From Micromussa lordhowensis (lineage: Eukaryota > Cnidaria > Anthozoa > Scleractinia > Lobophylliidae), in assembly GCA_964020085.1 (NCBI GenBank), contig OZ026597.1:15798915-15862914 (forward strand): a stretch of DNA of 64,000 nt. The letters run 5' to 3'. Both the position numbers and the translations under genes were made by a program. The notes under the pieces are model-generated. The model saw nothing but the letters and a program-made list of their open reading frames with translations, was not told the origin of the DNA and searched no databases. Below, one piece after another: positions 47,748 through 59,867 of the stretch. Position 1 is the first letter of the stretch. Every line of letters starts with the position of its first letter.

Positions 47748-50700
47748 TTATCTGTTGACCAGTATCGCATGACCATATCGCCGGCTCAGGTTCAGAGCTC
47801 ATCAAGGTTACATGTTCTTTTGAGGTTGACTGCTGATTAAGTACTTGGCTGGTTTTTGATTGGATCGAAGGCTCAAGCCAAATTAATTTATTGTAATCAG
47901 GAGCTCGACTTTTAGGCTTGGCTAAATTTTTATATTACTGTCGATTAGAGGGCCAAGTATTTAATTAGACATCAAATCTATTTTATCTCCTGGCTTGTAG
48001 ATTTGATCTGGAAATGGAATTTAAGACACTTTCAAAGAAAGTTGCCTCTGCTAGGGTTGGAGCAAAAGTGAAATGTGAATTCATCAAGGAAGGAAGAGTA
48101 GAGTAAGTTCGTTTTGCATTGATGCAGTATTAATCTGTCTAATAAGTTAGAGATTAAGTTTTTTTTTTTTAATCCTGTTTCTCTCTTTCACTTTTATCAA
48201 TATTCAAAACCATTCAATAATTTAGCTGAAACTTGAGTAACATGGCTGTGACACCCTTTAAAGCTGTTGCCATGCTTTCTTTTGAAAACTATTTAAGTTG
48301 CCTATACCTGTAAATCTGTGTTCGCAGGCTATGTGTGATGCAGTTAAATTTTTATTTTTAATTTGATTTTTGTAATTTTTTGAAGTGAGGATGACATGCA
48401 AAGCAACTTCAGTCATCTAAGTGAGGCAGAATTCAAATCGAGGCTGTCAGAACTGGCAGAGTGCAGTGATGATGAGGAAGAAGATGAGCATAGTACACCG
48501 AATGAATCAGATAAATTTGCTGACCGTTCCAAACAGTAAGTCGCATAAGACGAAGTCAGCAGTTGAACATTTGCAGTTTTACTGGGAATGCAACAATTAT
48601 GGCTCTGAGATCACAGGTCATTGTTGGCAAAGCTCTATCCCAAATGGCAATGCTGATGCGCCCAGCAGAAAAGTCAATGCTTTGAGCTGCATTGTCTTTT
48701 ATGACTGACTAGCACGCCCATTTTGCTCAAATCTCTCGTCATGCAAAACAACCACAGTTTCACATCTCACTAACACGGGTATCACAGTAATCTTCTATTC
48801 CTTGCGCGAACTGGGATTTGTCCAGATGGCGTCTCGCACATAATGCAATCCCTCTCCAGCTATTTCCAAATCATGCGTCACGCGCAAAACCCCTCCCCTC
48901 TGCATCTTGACAAGGTAAATTGTTTGAATGAGGAAGGTATATACATGTAAGTGTTTTATGTTTCTTGATCCACCTCTGTTTGCAGCACTTGGTCTCAGTT
49001 TATTGATGAGATGAAAACACTGGAATACAAAAATGCAGCCATGATCGAAAATCCTGTTGCGGATGTTGTACCGAGCGAGGACAATCAAGGTTAGAAAATC
49101 AGTGAAGCGTCTTAATTTCTTTTTATTATAAATGAAGGTCTCAATATCCTCTCCTCTGTGAGCTCAATCTGGATATTTTGCCATTTCTCGAGTTCAGTGA
49201 CCCAGTTTCAAAGTGTATTTTGGGAAGTGAAAGTTGTGCGGGAAAAAATACCTGAAAGCAGCCGTTTTGGAGAGCTTTCTAACGGGGAAATACACGAAAC
49301 GATGGGCAATGCCATCCCGGAAACGACAAAAAGCCACATAATGTAGAGTTTGATACATCAGTTTGATACAAAATGTCGAGTGTAAAAGTGATTGAATGAA
49401 GAAGAAAAGCAGGAAATAGAAAAACCCTTCGTTAGTTGGGTATAAATTAACCATAGTACTTCAGAAAAGATTCTTACCTTAAATTTGGAACTCGTCCTTT
49501 TAATTATACAGTATGTGGCCCTTGGTCCGCGAGGTCCTTGGTCCGCGGGTTTTCCGAAAATTATGTCATATTTGTCGTTAAATAAAGCAGGACCAAAAAC
49601 GAAGGTGTACGATTAAATATTGATTAGTATTCTTTCGTATGACGAAGTTCTGGCCCTCCCGCTGATATTGAAGGCGAAAAATTCGAGTTTGTTGACAGGT
49701 AGGTCTAATTGTCTTTCTTGAATTGTCTTATTTTGCGGCTCCGTAAAATACATTGTCAAGTTTACTTAGCTTGTACACGGATAAAACTGAACGGGAGCAC
49801 CTGTTTTTTTGCTATACAAGTTAACAGAGACACTTATTTCTTCTGCTGGGAAAGAAGTTGCGGCAGAGTTTAAAATTCTTGTTTTATCAACCCTTGAAAA
49901 ACATCAGTACTTTGTGTGTAGAGGCCCTTGGTCCGCGACCTATGATCCCAGAGAACTTACATTTCTCAAATAAGATTAGAAAAACCTTAAATAAATGGTA
50001 GTGGCCTTTGTTTTTGTGAAATAATGTTAACATCTTCTTGATAAATGTTTTCGGGCTGGTTTAACTTCTCTTTTGTAATGAAAGTTTAGTTTTAAAATTA
50101 TAATATTTTTGACTGCGTTGAAAATCGTTTGCGTTGCAGATCGATCGCTGTCCAAAAAGAAAACAGATTTATTTTACACTTGCAATGACTCCTATCGAGA
50201 CTGTAGCTTAGATATATCAAGGAAAATAAAAAAATAAATAAAATTTGTTAAAATTCTCATTCTCGTGAGGATTTACGCTTACTTTTTCGCGCTGTTTACA
50301 TGACACGCGGACCAAGGACCACATTCGCGGACGAAGGGCCTGGGAGCACAGTCACCTTTTTCTCGAATTACAAGGAAAATATCACCGTTTGGAACTTGAC
50401 ACTTTAAGATTATTGCAAAAAACAAAAAAGCTATCTTCAGGGAAAATTTCAGCTCCTTAGGCCTTGATGCAGGTAAGATATTCGAGATTAAAACTTTTTG
50501 TCGCGGACCAGGGGCCACATACTGTACTTCAGGAACGTGACCGATTCTGACCAACACAACTGGTGAGCCGTGTATTATAAACAACAGTGAAACAAGAAAA
50601 ACCTTGCTTCATTTAACTTGCGTAATGCGTGTAACTTTAAGCAACACCGTTCGGATCTTCCTGTAAACCTTTATCTCGATTTCTCGTTTATCACAGCTTT

Positions 50701-53700
50701 TCAGAATGTAGACAACTTTAGAAGAGATTTTGCGAGGAACGTTGCGAAAGGAAATTCTTCACTCGCGCGGCGCCAAAATTTTCCCGCCTTTTCATACCAT
50801 CATTTCGTGTAGATCACACTGAAATGTCCGCAACACATTTTGGCAAGCATATATTTTTCTTGTTTTTCTTTGGATCGTGAATTCTAAAGCTGGACGTAAA
50901 TAGAATTATAAAATGGTTTTCCCCCCAAATTACTCTATCTTCTGTTCCATACTTTTTCACATTTGGACGAAATCTTGAAGACTTTCCCATAGGCGTACGG
51001 GCACCTTTGGACCTAGGGGGCGGTGACCTTATTTGCCCGAAAAAATTTACACAATGCCCGAAAGCATGTGTCAGTGTACAAACGCACTCAAACCGCAGTA
51101 AAAACAAAACGTTCACATTTCTGACGTGTAATGAACGTATTTTCATTCCCTATTTTTGCAACCTCCAAAGGAAACGAAAATTGGTTCGAAAAATCGGATA
51201 TTTCGAGAAATCTGGGGTAACTACAGTGTTCGACTGAGGAGAGGGAAACGACTTACGTTTCGAGTTATCGGGTGGTTCGAAAAAATCAAGAGATCGGAAT
51301 TAAACTGTAGTTATTTTCAAACCTCGCATAGTCTATGACTTCGATCGATTGCCTAGTAAAATCAAAAAGCTATAAAAGAAACAAATTCTTTCTTCTACGT
51401 GAAGTTCAAGAAAATTTTAAAACAGCTCTTTGTGAATCCACTGAAAACGGCTCTTTTCACGTCTAGGTCTTTGTTTGTTTTGATTATGTCATTCTTTTGT
51501 TCATGGAAGTAACATCCATCTCGTGGATTTCTACGAAACACATGTAAACGATACATGGCTTTTACAAAACAAATTACCTGGATCGTTCGATCATTTGACC
51601 TTAACTCCTTCTTGACAAGGCAAACATCGGAGAAAGTAGCCTTTAAGTCTGGCTTTGACAGCCTTTCAGAGAGTTTTCTCCCGAGTACTTTTGCCCGAAT
51701 CATCAGCGTTTTGCCCGGAAAATTTCAAAAACTTCTGTAACTGGGGGGGCTGCAGCCCCCCTCGCCCCCCCGGCTCGTACGCCTATGGACTTTCCCATTC
51801 CTTCTCGAGAGCCTCCTTGTCTTGCATTAGCTTGTGAATGCTGCTGCCTTTCATAGATCCCGTCCTATTTTGACAGCTTTCGCAAGAAAGCGCCAATCAT
51901 TAACTAGTCAAGAGCAATGAGATGCGGCTGTATTCTCAGGCTAGAAGGATATACATGAGAGCACGATGCTTTTTTAACAGTATAATTATCGACTGAAATG
52001 ACTATTAGCCGTCTCCCTGAAACACGAGTTACAAAGTCCAGGGTTATACATGGTTGGAGAGTGAAGCGGGTTCTTATGTTCACTGATCAGATAGTCTGAA
52101 CCAGCACACTAAGGAATATATGAAGATTAGTAATGAGAATATGAATGTTAAAATCGGGGCTTAATTGGTTAAATCTCCTTTGATTCTAGTCAACGCAAAT
52201 CACAGTCTGGGAAGAGGCCTGGAACCCACACACCAACAAACGGAAGCAGACCAATCAGAGAGCAAGAGCAGCAAACTTTTGGAAAGAAACAGAGAAAGAA
52301 GAAAAGTTGTGAGCGCGAACTTAGAAGATTTGACGGAATGCGAAGAAGAGGAGGAAGAGGAGGAGGAAGATCTCTCAGTCAACTTTTCTACTTCGCCATT
52401 GTCTTCATTGAGTTCTTTTAAAAACAAATTTCACTTCTCGTTATCCGGAAAACACAAGGTAGGGTGGAAAAGTGTTGGCGAGATTAATTTTCCCTGACTA
52501 AGTTCGGCCACTCTCCCCGTGGGCTTTGGTGGACTATCTTTAAGCTGAGGTAAACAGATGGGCCAAACAGATACCTTTTCCTTGCTCGCTGAATTCTTCA
52601 CCCGCTCGAGGACTGGACCCGAATAGTTCCATACTGATGACGTAACCTCTACAAAAACCTATAGACCACTTTCATAAATGGCGGCCAATTATAAATTCTT
52701 TTGACAATATTAAAATTAACCTTACTAACCTAATTTTGAAGTCAGTAATTCAAAAGAATTTTTACACTGAGAGGAGGTTAGTAAGGCTAATTTAAATGCA
52801 TACAAAAGAATTTTAAATTGGCAGCCATTTATGAAAAGGGTCTATGGTGTGTCTCTGTCCATGATTGGTTGCTGGTTGTTTTTGGAATTTTTGGCGCGAA
52901 AGTACAGCCAATAAGAGACACCACTCGATCCCTGAAGTCCTACGTTATCAATATGGAATTTGGTAGAGTCGAATTGCAAATGTCAGTCGAAATTTCGCCC
53001 ACTGTGCGTCCAAATATTGGTTCAAAAATATTGTAGTTCTTAGTCAGAATGATTGTATCACGCTGTTAGTTTCCGTTAGAAAAACACGCGTGTGTATTTG
53101 AAGTTCCTTGATTAATTTTCTGATTTTGTTCATTCGATAAGTAGCAAAACTTACTTTTGTTCTTTATTCAGCGCAAGCCATCTGACTCATCATCTGAAGA
53201 CGCTCAAGGTAATATCCAGGTAAGTTAGGTACAACTCCGTAAAAAGATTGGAAAAGCGGTGTTGTGCACGTGCTTAATATCGTTACGTAACGTCTGTTGG
53301 AAGGCCACAGGTGTATTACTAACCTGACTGTTACTTCTAGACTCCGAAAGTTCACCAAAGTGATTTTTATTAGTTTTGTTTTTTAAGGGAGTTCCTACCG
53401 AAAGTAGTGAAAACAGAGTGTCTGAATGGCTGCAGGGAAATCTAAATGAAGATGGTCTTAGTCAAATGAGAGTAGAGTATGTATTGGTTGAAACATTTTG
53501 TTTTTAGTTTTTTTGTGTGTGTGTTTGACTCTGTCACGCTTCTTGTATGCTGAGTTGTTTGACTGCTGTATTTTTGGCACAAACGTACTTTACACAGTAG
53601 TGGCCACGTGAAAACTTTCGTAAGACAGTGTTTGAAAGGACTGACCTGGTTTTCCGTTGTGACGCGAGCGCAAGAACTCTTATTTCACTGTGAAAACGGG

Positions 53701-56700
53701 AGTTTACGCAATCAATGATCCAGCTCCTACACGGCACAAAAATCAATATTTTTCTTTCCTTTTCTTGCGCTTGCACGTTATTTCCAACCTAGATCTCCCA
53801 CGGCCAACGTCAAAGAGAGTGAAATATGGGTACGAGATTGGCTTGAACTCGCCTTGTGCTGTGTGAAAACGGAACGCAACATGAGCACAAGTGAACCTTT
53901 ATGTTAGGCCAATTAAAACACTTTTTTTCAGGACTGAAGCAGTCTCATTCTTATCTTTGTCATTGTGATTCCGTCGGCGTGTGCCTTCACTTAGCATAGA
54001 GAAAATGTCTTGCGCTTGCGCTTGCATCGCTTGTGAAAACCACGCTTTGAGGCCACACCCCTATAGTCATAACATTGTCAAAGTAGCTGAAGAAAGCAAA
54101 TTATAAATTGCTTCAATCTTAAAAGCTAATGTGCTATTATCACCGTCTTGTATGCAGACAACTCGAGAAAGACAACATGAATCTAAGAGCCGCATACCAG
54201 AAACTTGTCACAAAGGTCACTGACTTGGAAAATGAGAAGGCAGACATCAACTCTGAACTGGAGCAGTTGAAATTACTGGCCAAATACAAGAAGACCGACT
54301 TTGTCAAGGAGAGAGAAGAATTACAAGCAGAAATTACAGAGCTGCAGATGTTAGTGGAAGACTTGAGGACGCAGGTAGGTAATGTAAAGATTCGTGCAAC
54401 AAAAGAAGTTGGACCATAGGGCATGAAGAGTTTGTACCTTGTTTATACGGCAGAGTTAGTAAAAACCTAGAGAAAGCTGGGCAGGGCAATGTCCTTCGCT
54501 CGTAACCCCCCCCCCCCCCCCCTCCCCTGGCTGTTGATTCGCCATTCTGTTGAGGTCACACTGCCTGCGCCGGACTGGAGGTGACGTGTTGGTCCCATGA
54601 CGCAGAAATATAGACGGGTTATTGACAAAGCGTGAAGTCAAGCTGGCTAGATGTTGGCCCAGATGTTTTTGGCGCGTTTCAATGCCTAGGCTCATAACCA
54701 CGCGGAAGAGTGACTCCAATAGCGGGTAATCCCGACCGAGCGGCAAAATAGCCCCATTTTGTCTGCTCGGGTAGGCAAACACGGAAAGCGGAGCTACTAA
54801 GCATCCCTGTTATAATTGAATTAATGCACTGCTTGTCCCTAGGATTCTTTATTATTATTTAGTATTTTGAGACAGTGTATAAGATCATGTTTGTGAATTC
54901 CTTCCGTTATTTAGCTCGGAGAAGCGGAATCCAAGTTGGAAAAATCAACAGAAAAGGAAAAAGTTTCATCAAGTTATGAAGTAAGAAGATAAAGTTCACA
55001 TCCTTTTTTGTTTCTCTTTGTTTTGTTAATTTCCTTTACTGCAAGTCCCTCTTGTTCCCGGCGCGGTTTAGATAGAGGACATTATTTTGGACTTTCCTCA
55101 TTAGTTGGGCGGGCTTTTGACCATTGATTGCAAACGTCCTAATCGTTTTCATACAAAAATGTGATTGAATTAAATCGGCAAACTCGTTGGACAAACGGTA
55201 GGAGAAACTTTATTACACTTTCAACCAATTGCTAGGAAAGTTTCTGTGTGGCTGTTTATCTGAAAGAGATGTAGATCAGCGCGAGTGTGCCCACTTCTGC
55301 TCGCTCATTTTACTAAAAAACTAGCAATTGACAGAACTGAGAATTTAATAGAATGCGCAAAAATCCTACGAGCAGAGGTATAAGTTTAAATGCATGTTCT
55401 TTGGTTGTACATTGTACTCTTTAAGGCGTGGCGAGCAAAGCTGAAAGCTTATAACGTTCATCTTGGTCACTGCGCTGTTGTTTGTGTTTCCCTTTTTTTA
55501 CTGTTACCTCTTTACGCAATCAGTCGTGTCAGGTCAGAGGCTGGTTATGCAAGAGAGGCGTGAAAGGAATCACGGGAAGAAAATGGAGACGCCGCTGGTT
55601 TTCAACCGACCGTGATGGCAGGCTCTACTACTATCAGAAAAATAATAACACCTTGCCAAGAGGGTAGGTATCTGTTATCATATCCATACAAGATAATTGA
55701 TCTCTATTTGTTGGCCAAACTGAATTTTTAAAGTTCATGGTTAGCGAAATCGAGATCATGAGGTTATCTTTGTCACGTGATCCAGACCACCTCAGAAACG
55801 AACGCCGACTTCATTTAATCTAGGATAATTTGGTTTTATCAACTGGGTTGATAATGTGAATTGGCCACCATAAAGAGATTCGGGTTACGGTGGCCAATTC
55901 ACATTATCAACCCAGTTGATAAAACCAAATTATCTTGTAATACTCCCACTGACGCAGCACCACAGTTTCTTTAGAAACTTGCCCCCTTTATTCATTTAAT
56001 CCAGTTCACGAATACTGAGGTCTTCATGTACGCCCGGCACTCGCCCGGCATGTACGTCGCTTTTGTGTCGGAGACGCGGTCAGTGGCTTAGCGGGGTCAT
56101 GTTGCAGCTCTCGTAAGGTCTGACATGAATGGCTTGAAACCCTTTGAGAGGACAATAGAACAAACAACAGAAACAATGCACCTAGCCCTAAAACAATAAC
56201 AGCTGCACAGGGAGCCCTCACATCCGTTTAGAATATGAATAAAAGATCAACCTACCTTTATCGCGCGGGCTATCGCGCGTGGCCGCCACAAAACACAAAA
56301 CACTAACCCTAACCCTAACCCTAACCCTAAGGTAGGTTGATCTTTTATTCATATTCTAAACGGATGTGAGGGCTTCCTGTGCAGCTGCTACATTGACGAC
56401 AAATAGAATTACAAGCTTATGAGAGCTGCTACACTACCGGCTTAGCGTCCTTTCCCAAAGACGCGATTATCCGAGATGTGAGGCGAACTTCTTCATTCTC
56501 ACACGGGAAGTAAGATGTTACGTTAAGAGCCTGGCTTGTTATTCGGCCAGGTTCTGAACACACTTCTTTTTTTAAGTGCGCTAACTTGACTATCGTGACC
56601 TCACAAGCAAAGAAAGTCGTCTTAAAATAATCGACTGCACATACACTCTCCATCCCTTAGACTTTTAGTAAGTAAGCTATGGCGGCGTACAACCGTCAAG

Positions 56701-57384
56701 GCTCCTCTCACAGTTGTTTGCTTTTGTTAGATTCATCGATCTTGATGTGATTATCGCCGTCCAAGACCAGCCTTCTGCACAACAAGACATCAACAGCGCA
56801 TGCTTCAACGTCGTGACACCCACGCGGACGTACGAGCTAATGGCTCACGATGAACAAGAAAAACTAAGGTGCGACTGAGTTTTGTTTACGTTTGGTTTGA
56901 ATTTTGTTTAGTTGAGGAACTGGGTACATTTTTTTATATGAGAACATCAACTCTCTGAAATCAGTATCAGTTATACATTCTAACCGGGCTATTGCATTCG
57001 TGTTGCTTCGACACTAGGAATGAATCGGGCCGATCGGAGGATCTCTAGTTTAATCTGACACACAAATAAAATTATAAGTTCGTCGGTATAGTGTGATCGT
57101 CCGCGTGAGGGTAGTTCTGAGTTCTAGTTGTTGGTGAACTCTCGACAGCCTGAGCGGAAGTTATCTTCAGAGTTTGTCTGTCTATGTAATAGTGTTACAA
57201 GTCTAGTCCTTTGAACTGAAATCCTGAGTCCAAACATTTGTCAAAGTCATTATTATTATCTTGATTTCATGTTTGACGCCAAAAATGTACGATTGATGTT
57301 GTTCTTTGTTGCAGGTGGATCAATGCTTTGGATTACTTGCGCCATTGGAGAAACCGATTGACATCTTGTAATGAAAACTATTAA
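42658..57384 (+). CDS. EHBP1-like N-terminal C2, coiled-coil and PH domain protein
   Basis: Sixteen GT-AG exons: 42658-42773, 44851-44911, 45732-45836, 46230-46283, 46680-46756, 48001-48102, 48386-48535, 48986-49089, 52190-52458, 53172-53219, 53388-53476, 54158-54374, 54915-54980, 55524-55663, 56731-56868, 57315-57384; 601 residues. Residues ~15-165 are an NT-C2 domain close to EHBP1 (W39-Q-P, then FKKKDYMFVLEN, VGAKVKCEFIKEGRV) and continue into DEDDMQS, as in EHBP1. Residues 200-390 are acidic, serine-rich and low complexity. Residues 393-486 form a coiled coil (LEKDNMNLRAAYQKLVTKV). Residues 490-590 are a PH domain (VRGWLCKRG..WRRRWFS..LYYY, ending WINALDYLRHWR). NT-C2 and PH domains bind membranes or small-GTPase partners, so a trafficking or cortical adaptor role is likely but inferred. 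EHBP1's calponin-homology and bMERB domains are absent. The acceptor at 55533 is an in-frame alternative. Confidence 0.88.
43415..43690. repeat. GATCGA/GTCGAC-rich cryptic repeat, copy 1
   Basis: Degenerate ~12-15-bp units built on TCGATCGACA and GATCAACATCT, in one orientation left of ~43555 and in the reverse orientation right of it (GTGTTGATCGAG, TGTCGACCGAG). The block is therefore a long imperfect hairpin. It contains TTGATGCATATGAGTC. Confidence 0.7.
43990..44325. repeat. GATCGA/GTCGAC-rich cryptic repeat, copy 2
   Basis: Same composition and symmetry as 43415-43690. Both begin TACGGTCGAG. The central CTCATATGCATCAA is the reverse complement of the centre of copy 1. Units are more diverged (GATCAACACTCAGTCAACATC). 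Confidence 0.65.
44440..44685. mobile_element. 246-bp Tc1/mariner-type MITE
   Basis: Termini CAGTGCGACTACTCCAACCA and its near-perfect inverse, flanked by TA on both sides. Almost the whole length folds back (TTGTGGAGGTTA..TAACCTCCACGA). Intron 1 of the C2-PH gene. Confidence 0.8.
46374..46535 (+). repeat. SINE copy with tRNA-like head
   Basis: The 5' part reads GGCGTGGCTACCTCATGG, then TTAGTG, a box-A-like sequence, and about 35 bases later CCGAGTTTGCATCCC, a degraded box B. The body follows (CATCCAGGGGGGAGTAGAAA, GGGATAAGCTCTGGCCTG). This shows the family is tRNA-derived and RNA polymerase III-transcribed in origin. It lies in an intron of the C2-PH gene. Confidence 0.75.
49509..50524. mobile_element. 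1.0-kb TA-flanked transposon with repeated CCTTGGTCCGCG
   Basis: Termini CAGTATGTGGCCCTTGGTCC and the inverse GGACCAGGGGCCACATACTG, with TA on each side, fit Tc1/mariner-like elements. The word CCTTGGTCCGCG recurs inside (49529, 49925 and inverted near 50310), as if subterminal sites were multiplied. No transposase frame. Confidence 0.75.
50988..51787. mobile_element. 800-bp hAT-like non-autonomous transposon
   Basis: Inverted ends CATAGGCGTACG and CGTACGCCTATG, flanked by the 8-bp direct repeat GACTTTCC (50980-50987, 51788-51795). Eight-base duplications are the hAT hallmark. The inner ends are G/C-rich (GGGGGGCTGCAGCCCCCC). No transposase frame. Intron 8 of the C2-PH gene. Confidence 0.85.
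52658..52847. mobile_element. 190-bp foldback MITE
   Basis: CCTATAGACCACTTTCATAA at the left pairs with TTATGAAAAGGGTCTATGG at the right. Inner arms ACCTTACTAACCT and AGGTTAGTAAGG also pair. Confidence 0.75.
54605..54785. mobile_element. Diverged relative of the 13359-13675 foldback
   Basis: GGGTTATTGACAAAGCGTGA, GGCTAGATGTTGGCC, AGCGGGTAATCCCGACCGAGC and GTCTGCTCGGGTAG line up with the copy at 13359. A run of about seventeen C lies just upstream (54506-54523). Confidence 0.6.
55824..55934. repeat. Perfect inverted repeat, 46-bp arms, 19-bp loop
   Basis: The left arm 55824-55869 begins GATAATTTGGTTTTATCAAC and ends GGCCACC. The right arm 55889-55934 is its exact reverse complement. Intronic in the C2-PH gene. 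Confidence 0.95.
56201..56386. repeat. 58-bp inverted repeat enclosing telomere repeats
   Basis: Arms 56201-56258 (beginning AGCTGCACAGGGAGCCCTCA) and 56329-56386 are reverse complements with one mismatch. The 70-bp loop contains a GC-rich GCGCGGGCTATCGCGCG hairpin and, at 56303-56330, four and a half CCCTAA telomere units running directly into the right arm. Intronic in the C2-PH gene. Confidence 0.92.
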
Positions 57385-58160
57385 GCCACACGAGTTTTGT
57401 CTCCCCTGGCTGCTAGTGTTGGTGGTCAGATATCGTAAGCTGCCGCTCAGAAGCCCCTCCCAGTTATAGGCCCATAAACCTTGAGACATAAAATTACTTC
57501 AGATTATAAGTCCCCCCCCCCCCCCAGATATAAGCCCGTTCGTTTATAAGGCCATTCAAAACCCCTTACGAAGTTGCATAAGCCCATGGTTTATAAGCGG
57601 CAGTCTGCGGTGTTTGGTACAGGCTACGATCATCAACCGAAGAGCGCGCATGCACTTGGAATGATGTGCGGCTGACCAGCAATATATATCTAAAAAAAAC
57701 AAGCTGCTATAAATGTCACTAAAAGTGAATGCATGGAATAGTTCCTGTTAGATTTAAGAAACAATGTTCATTTACGCAGAGAATACTTTTGAGAAAGACG
57801 GTTATGATATACTCTAGTGAGATGCTAACATTGATTTTTTCCGGTCGGCGAAAGTGCTGATTTTGGTCTATCATTGTGCTGTAAAATTCGCCTCGAAGAT
57901 ATAAGCTCGCTTTCATCTCAAGAGAACAAAGTTTCCTGAATAAAAAAAAAACCTAAGAGGTACCAAGATCCTGTTTTGTGGATGTGGCTTGAAATGTTCC
58001 CCCCCCCCTAAGAAGTACCCTTTATCTCCTGCCATATTTGTTTTTTCGGCTCGATGCCCTAAAACGTACCGCGAAATCTCCCTCTGTGGACCTTTTGAAC
58101 GCCCTGAGAGGTACCAGAAGTGCTTTTTAACCCCTAAAAAGTGCGACGAGCATCCCCGTC

Positions 58161-58577
58161 CTTTAAGGCGGGGGTAAACGTGAATTTAAGTGAAATTTTG
58201 GTAAGTTTAAAGAGAGGTTGAAAGGGAAAAAAAGGGTTATGGAACACCACCAGACAGTTGCCCGCACCGCACAATGGCACCCCAGGTTGTTGGGCAACTG
58301 TTTGGAGTGTATCTACCAATTTTTAATTTCAAACTCTAATTTTAAAACAACAAATCTTCAAAATTTCCTATTTCCATCAATTTTACTAATCGTTTGAGAA
58401 AAACTATTTCTCTCCAAATATACCTAAAAATCACTAAACAATTTACAAAACAACCCAAAACATAGATATGTGAGATGAGCAGAGAGATTCTTGATTGCTT
58501 GAAACGTAAACAAGATATTTGCATTTAAAACATAATACCCAGCCAAAATACGGCTTTCATGTTTAACCCCGCCTTAA
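58161..58577. mobile_element. ~417-bp element with AAGGCGGGGTTAAAC-type ends
   Basis: CTTTAAGGCGGGGGTAAACG at the left is matched inversely by GTTTAACCCCGCCTTAATA at the right. A nested hairpin, CAGACAGTTGCCC/GGGCAACTGTTTGG, lies at 58252-58306. Confidence 0.65.
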
Positions 58578-59841
58578 TATGGGAGTCCCTCCCCTCTCAC
58601 CCCGTGGGCCACCAACGAACTGACAAAATATTTTTTGCACCAGGCAATTTTTTGCGGTTTAAAGATCAGTCACAATTTAAGTCGATAACGGAGAATGAAC
58701 AATCTTAAAGAGAAAGGGCTCTGAATACAGTGTAGTAGGTTCATTTTGATGGCCATTACATAATTACGAACGGTGTTTCAGAAAACGATTATTTTTTTAC
58801 AACTTGTTTGCCATAGGTCTGCTTATACTTTCAGTTATTGTCATTTAGACTTCATTTCGTAGAACACAAAGAATATATTTTTTGCCAAACGATATAGCAT
58901 TTTATTTCGATAATTAGCCCTACTGAATCGTGTATAGGCCAAAAATTAAGGGCGCTTACATATTTAAATTTAGCTCTTCGAAACAAAGATATCTTTCTTC
59001 CAATGCCTCTATTGTTGTTCATATCTGTTGTTCGAGTTGCAACTCGTTTTATGCGGTTAAATTATTGTTCTGTTCAGACACCACATCACTTCAGAATATA
59101 AACCCGAACCCTTTTCAAACTCCCCGCCCTCTTTGCCCTGGTTTTCCCTCCGGAGGTGCGCACGCTGTAAAAAAACTTTGGAACAAATGAAAAGCCAAGG
59201 GAGATTATTGGAATATAGAGTATTTGTGTTGACGTTAGAAAATAGAAGTTTTGTTACCTTTCATATCTACCAATATACGAGTCCATACGTATTCAGATCG
59301 GGCAATGAGTCATAAATTTCGTCATTCATAACGGAAAATTAATCGAGAGTGGAGCCCTTTATGTTTGCGCGTGTTGAAAAGAATTAGGTCTTTTAGTGCT
59401 GTATATAAAACCACACGACATTCTCTTGCAAGTTTATTTGGTCTAAACATGGTCGAGAAAACTTTCAGTTCAGCAATTTTAAGCACCTAACTTTAAATTC
59501 CTTACTCTTATTTTAAACTGTTATGAAATCAGTCCATCAAATGATTCAAGGGTGATAAAATACTCAATGTTAAGTGACTCAATCGATTCATTATTCTTCT
59601 CTTTGTTCATGCTCCGTTATGTTGTACTTATGAAAATTATAAGATGTCAATATTCCTTTAGAGTAAAGATACACCTATTCCAGCAGTTATGCCTTTTGCG
59701 ATAAAAAATATAAAAACGTTACTCCAAAAGGCCGTGTGGCAACATGTAGTTTCTCCTTGCTGGAATTTAGTTCATCAAAATCTAAAGAGATGAGTGATGC
59801 TCTTGCAGTCATTCCTTGCAGGGCGTAGCCAAGGGAGGGAG

Positions 59842-59867
59842 GTCACACTGTGTCAAAGTGAGGGTAC
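59842..59867 (+). repeat. 26-bp fragment shared with 17439-17464
   Basis: Identical in reverse complement to 17439-17464. The surrounding GTAGCCAAGGGAGGGAGG also resembles the sequence beside the other copy. Confidence 0.7.

Noticed and set aside
52200..52427. Serine-rich antisense frame
   Set aside because: It is the mirror of the acidic Glu-rich stretch in exon 9 of the C2-PH gene.
56303..56330. True chromosome end
   Set aside because: Only four and a half telomere units, embedded in a hairpin within an intron with coding exons on both sides.
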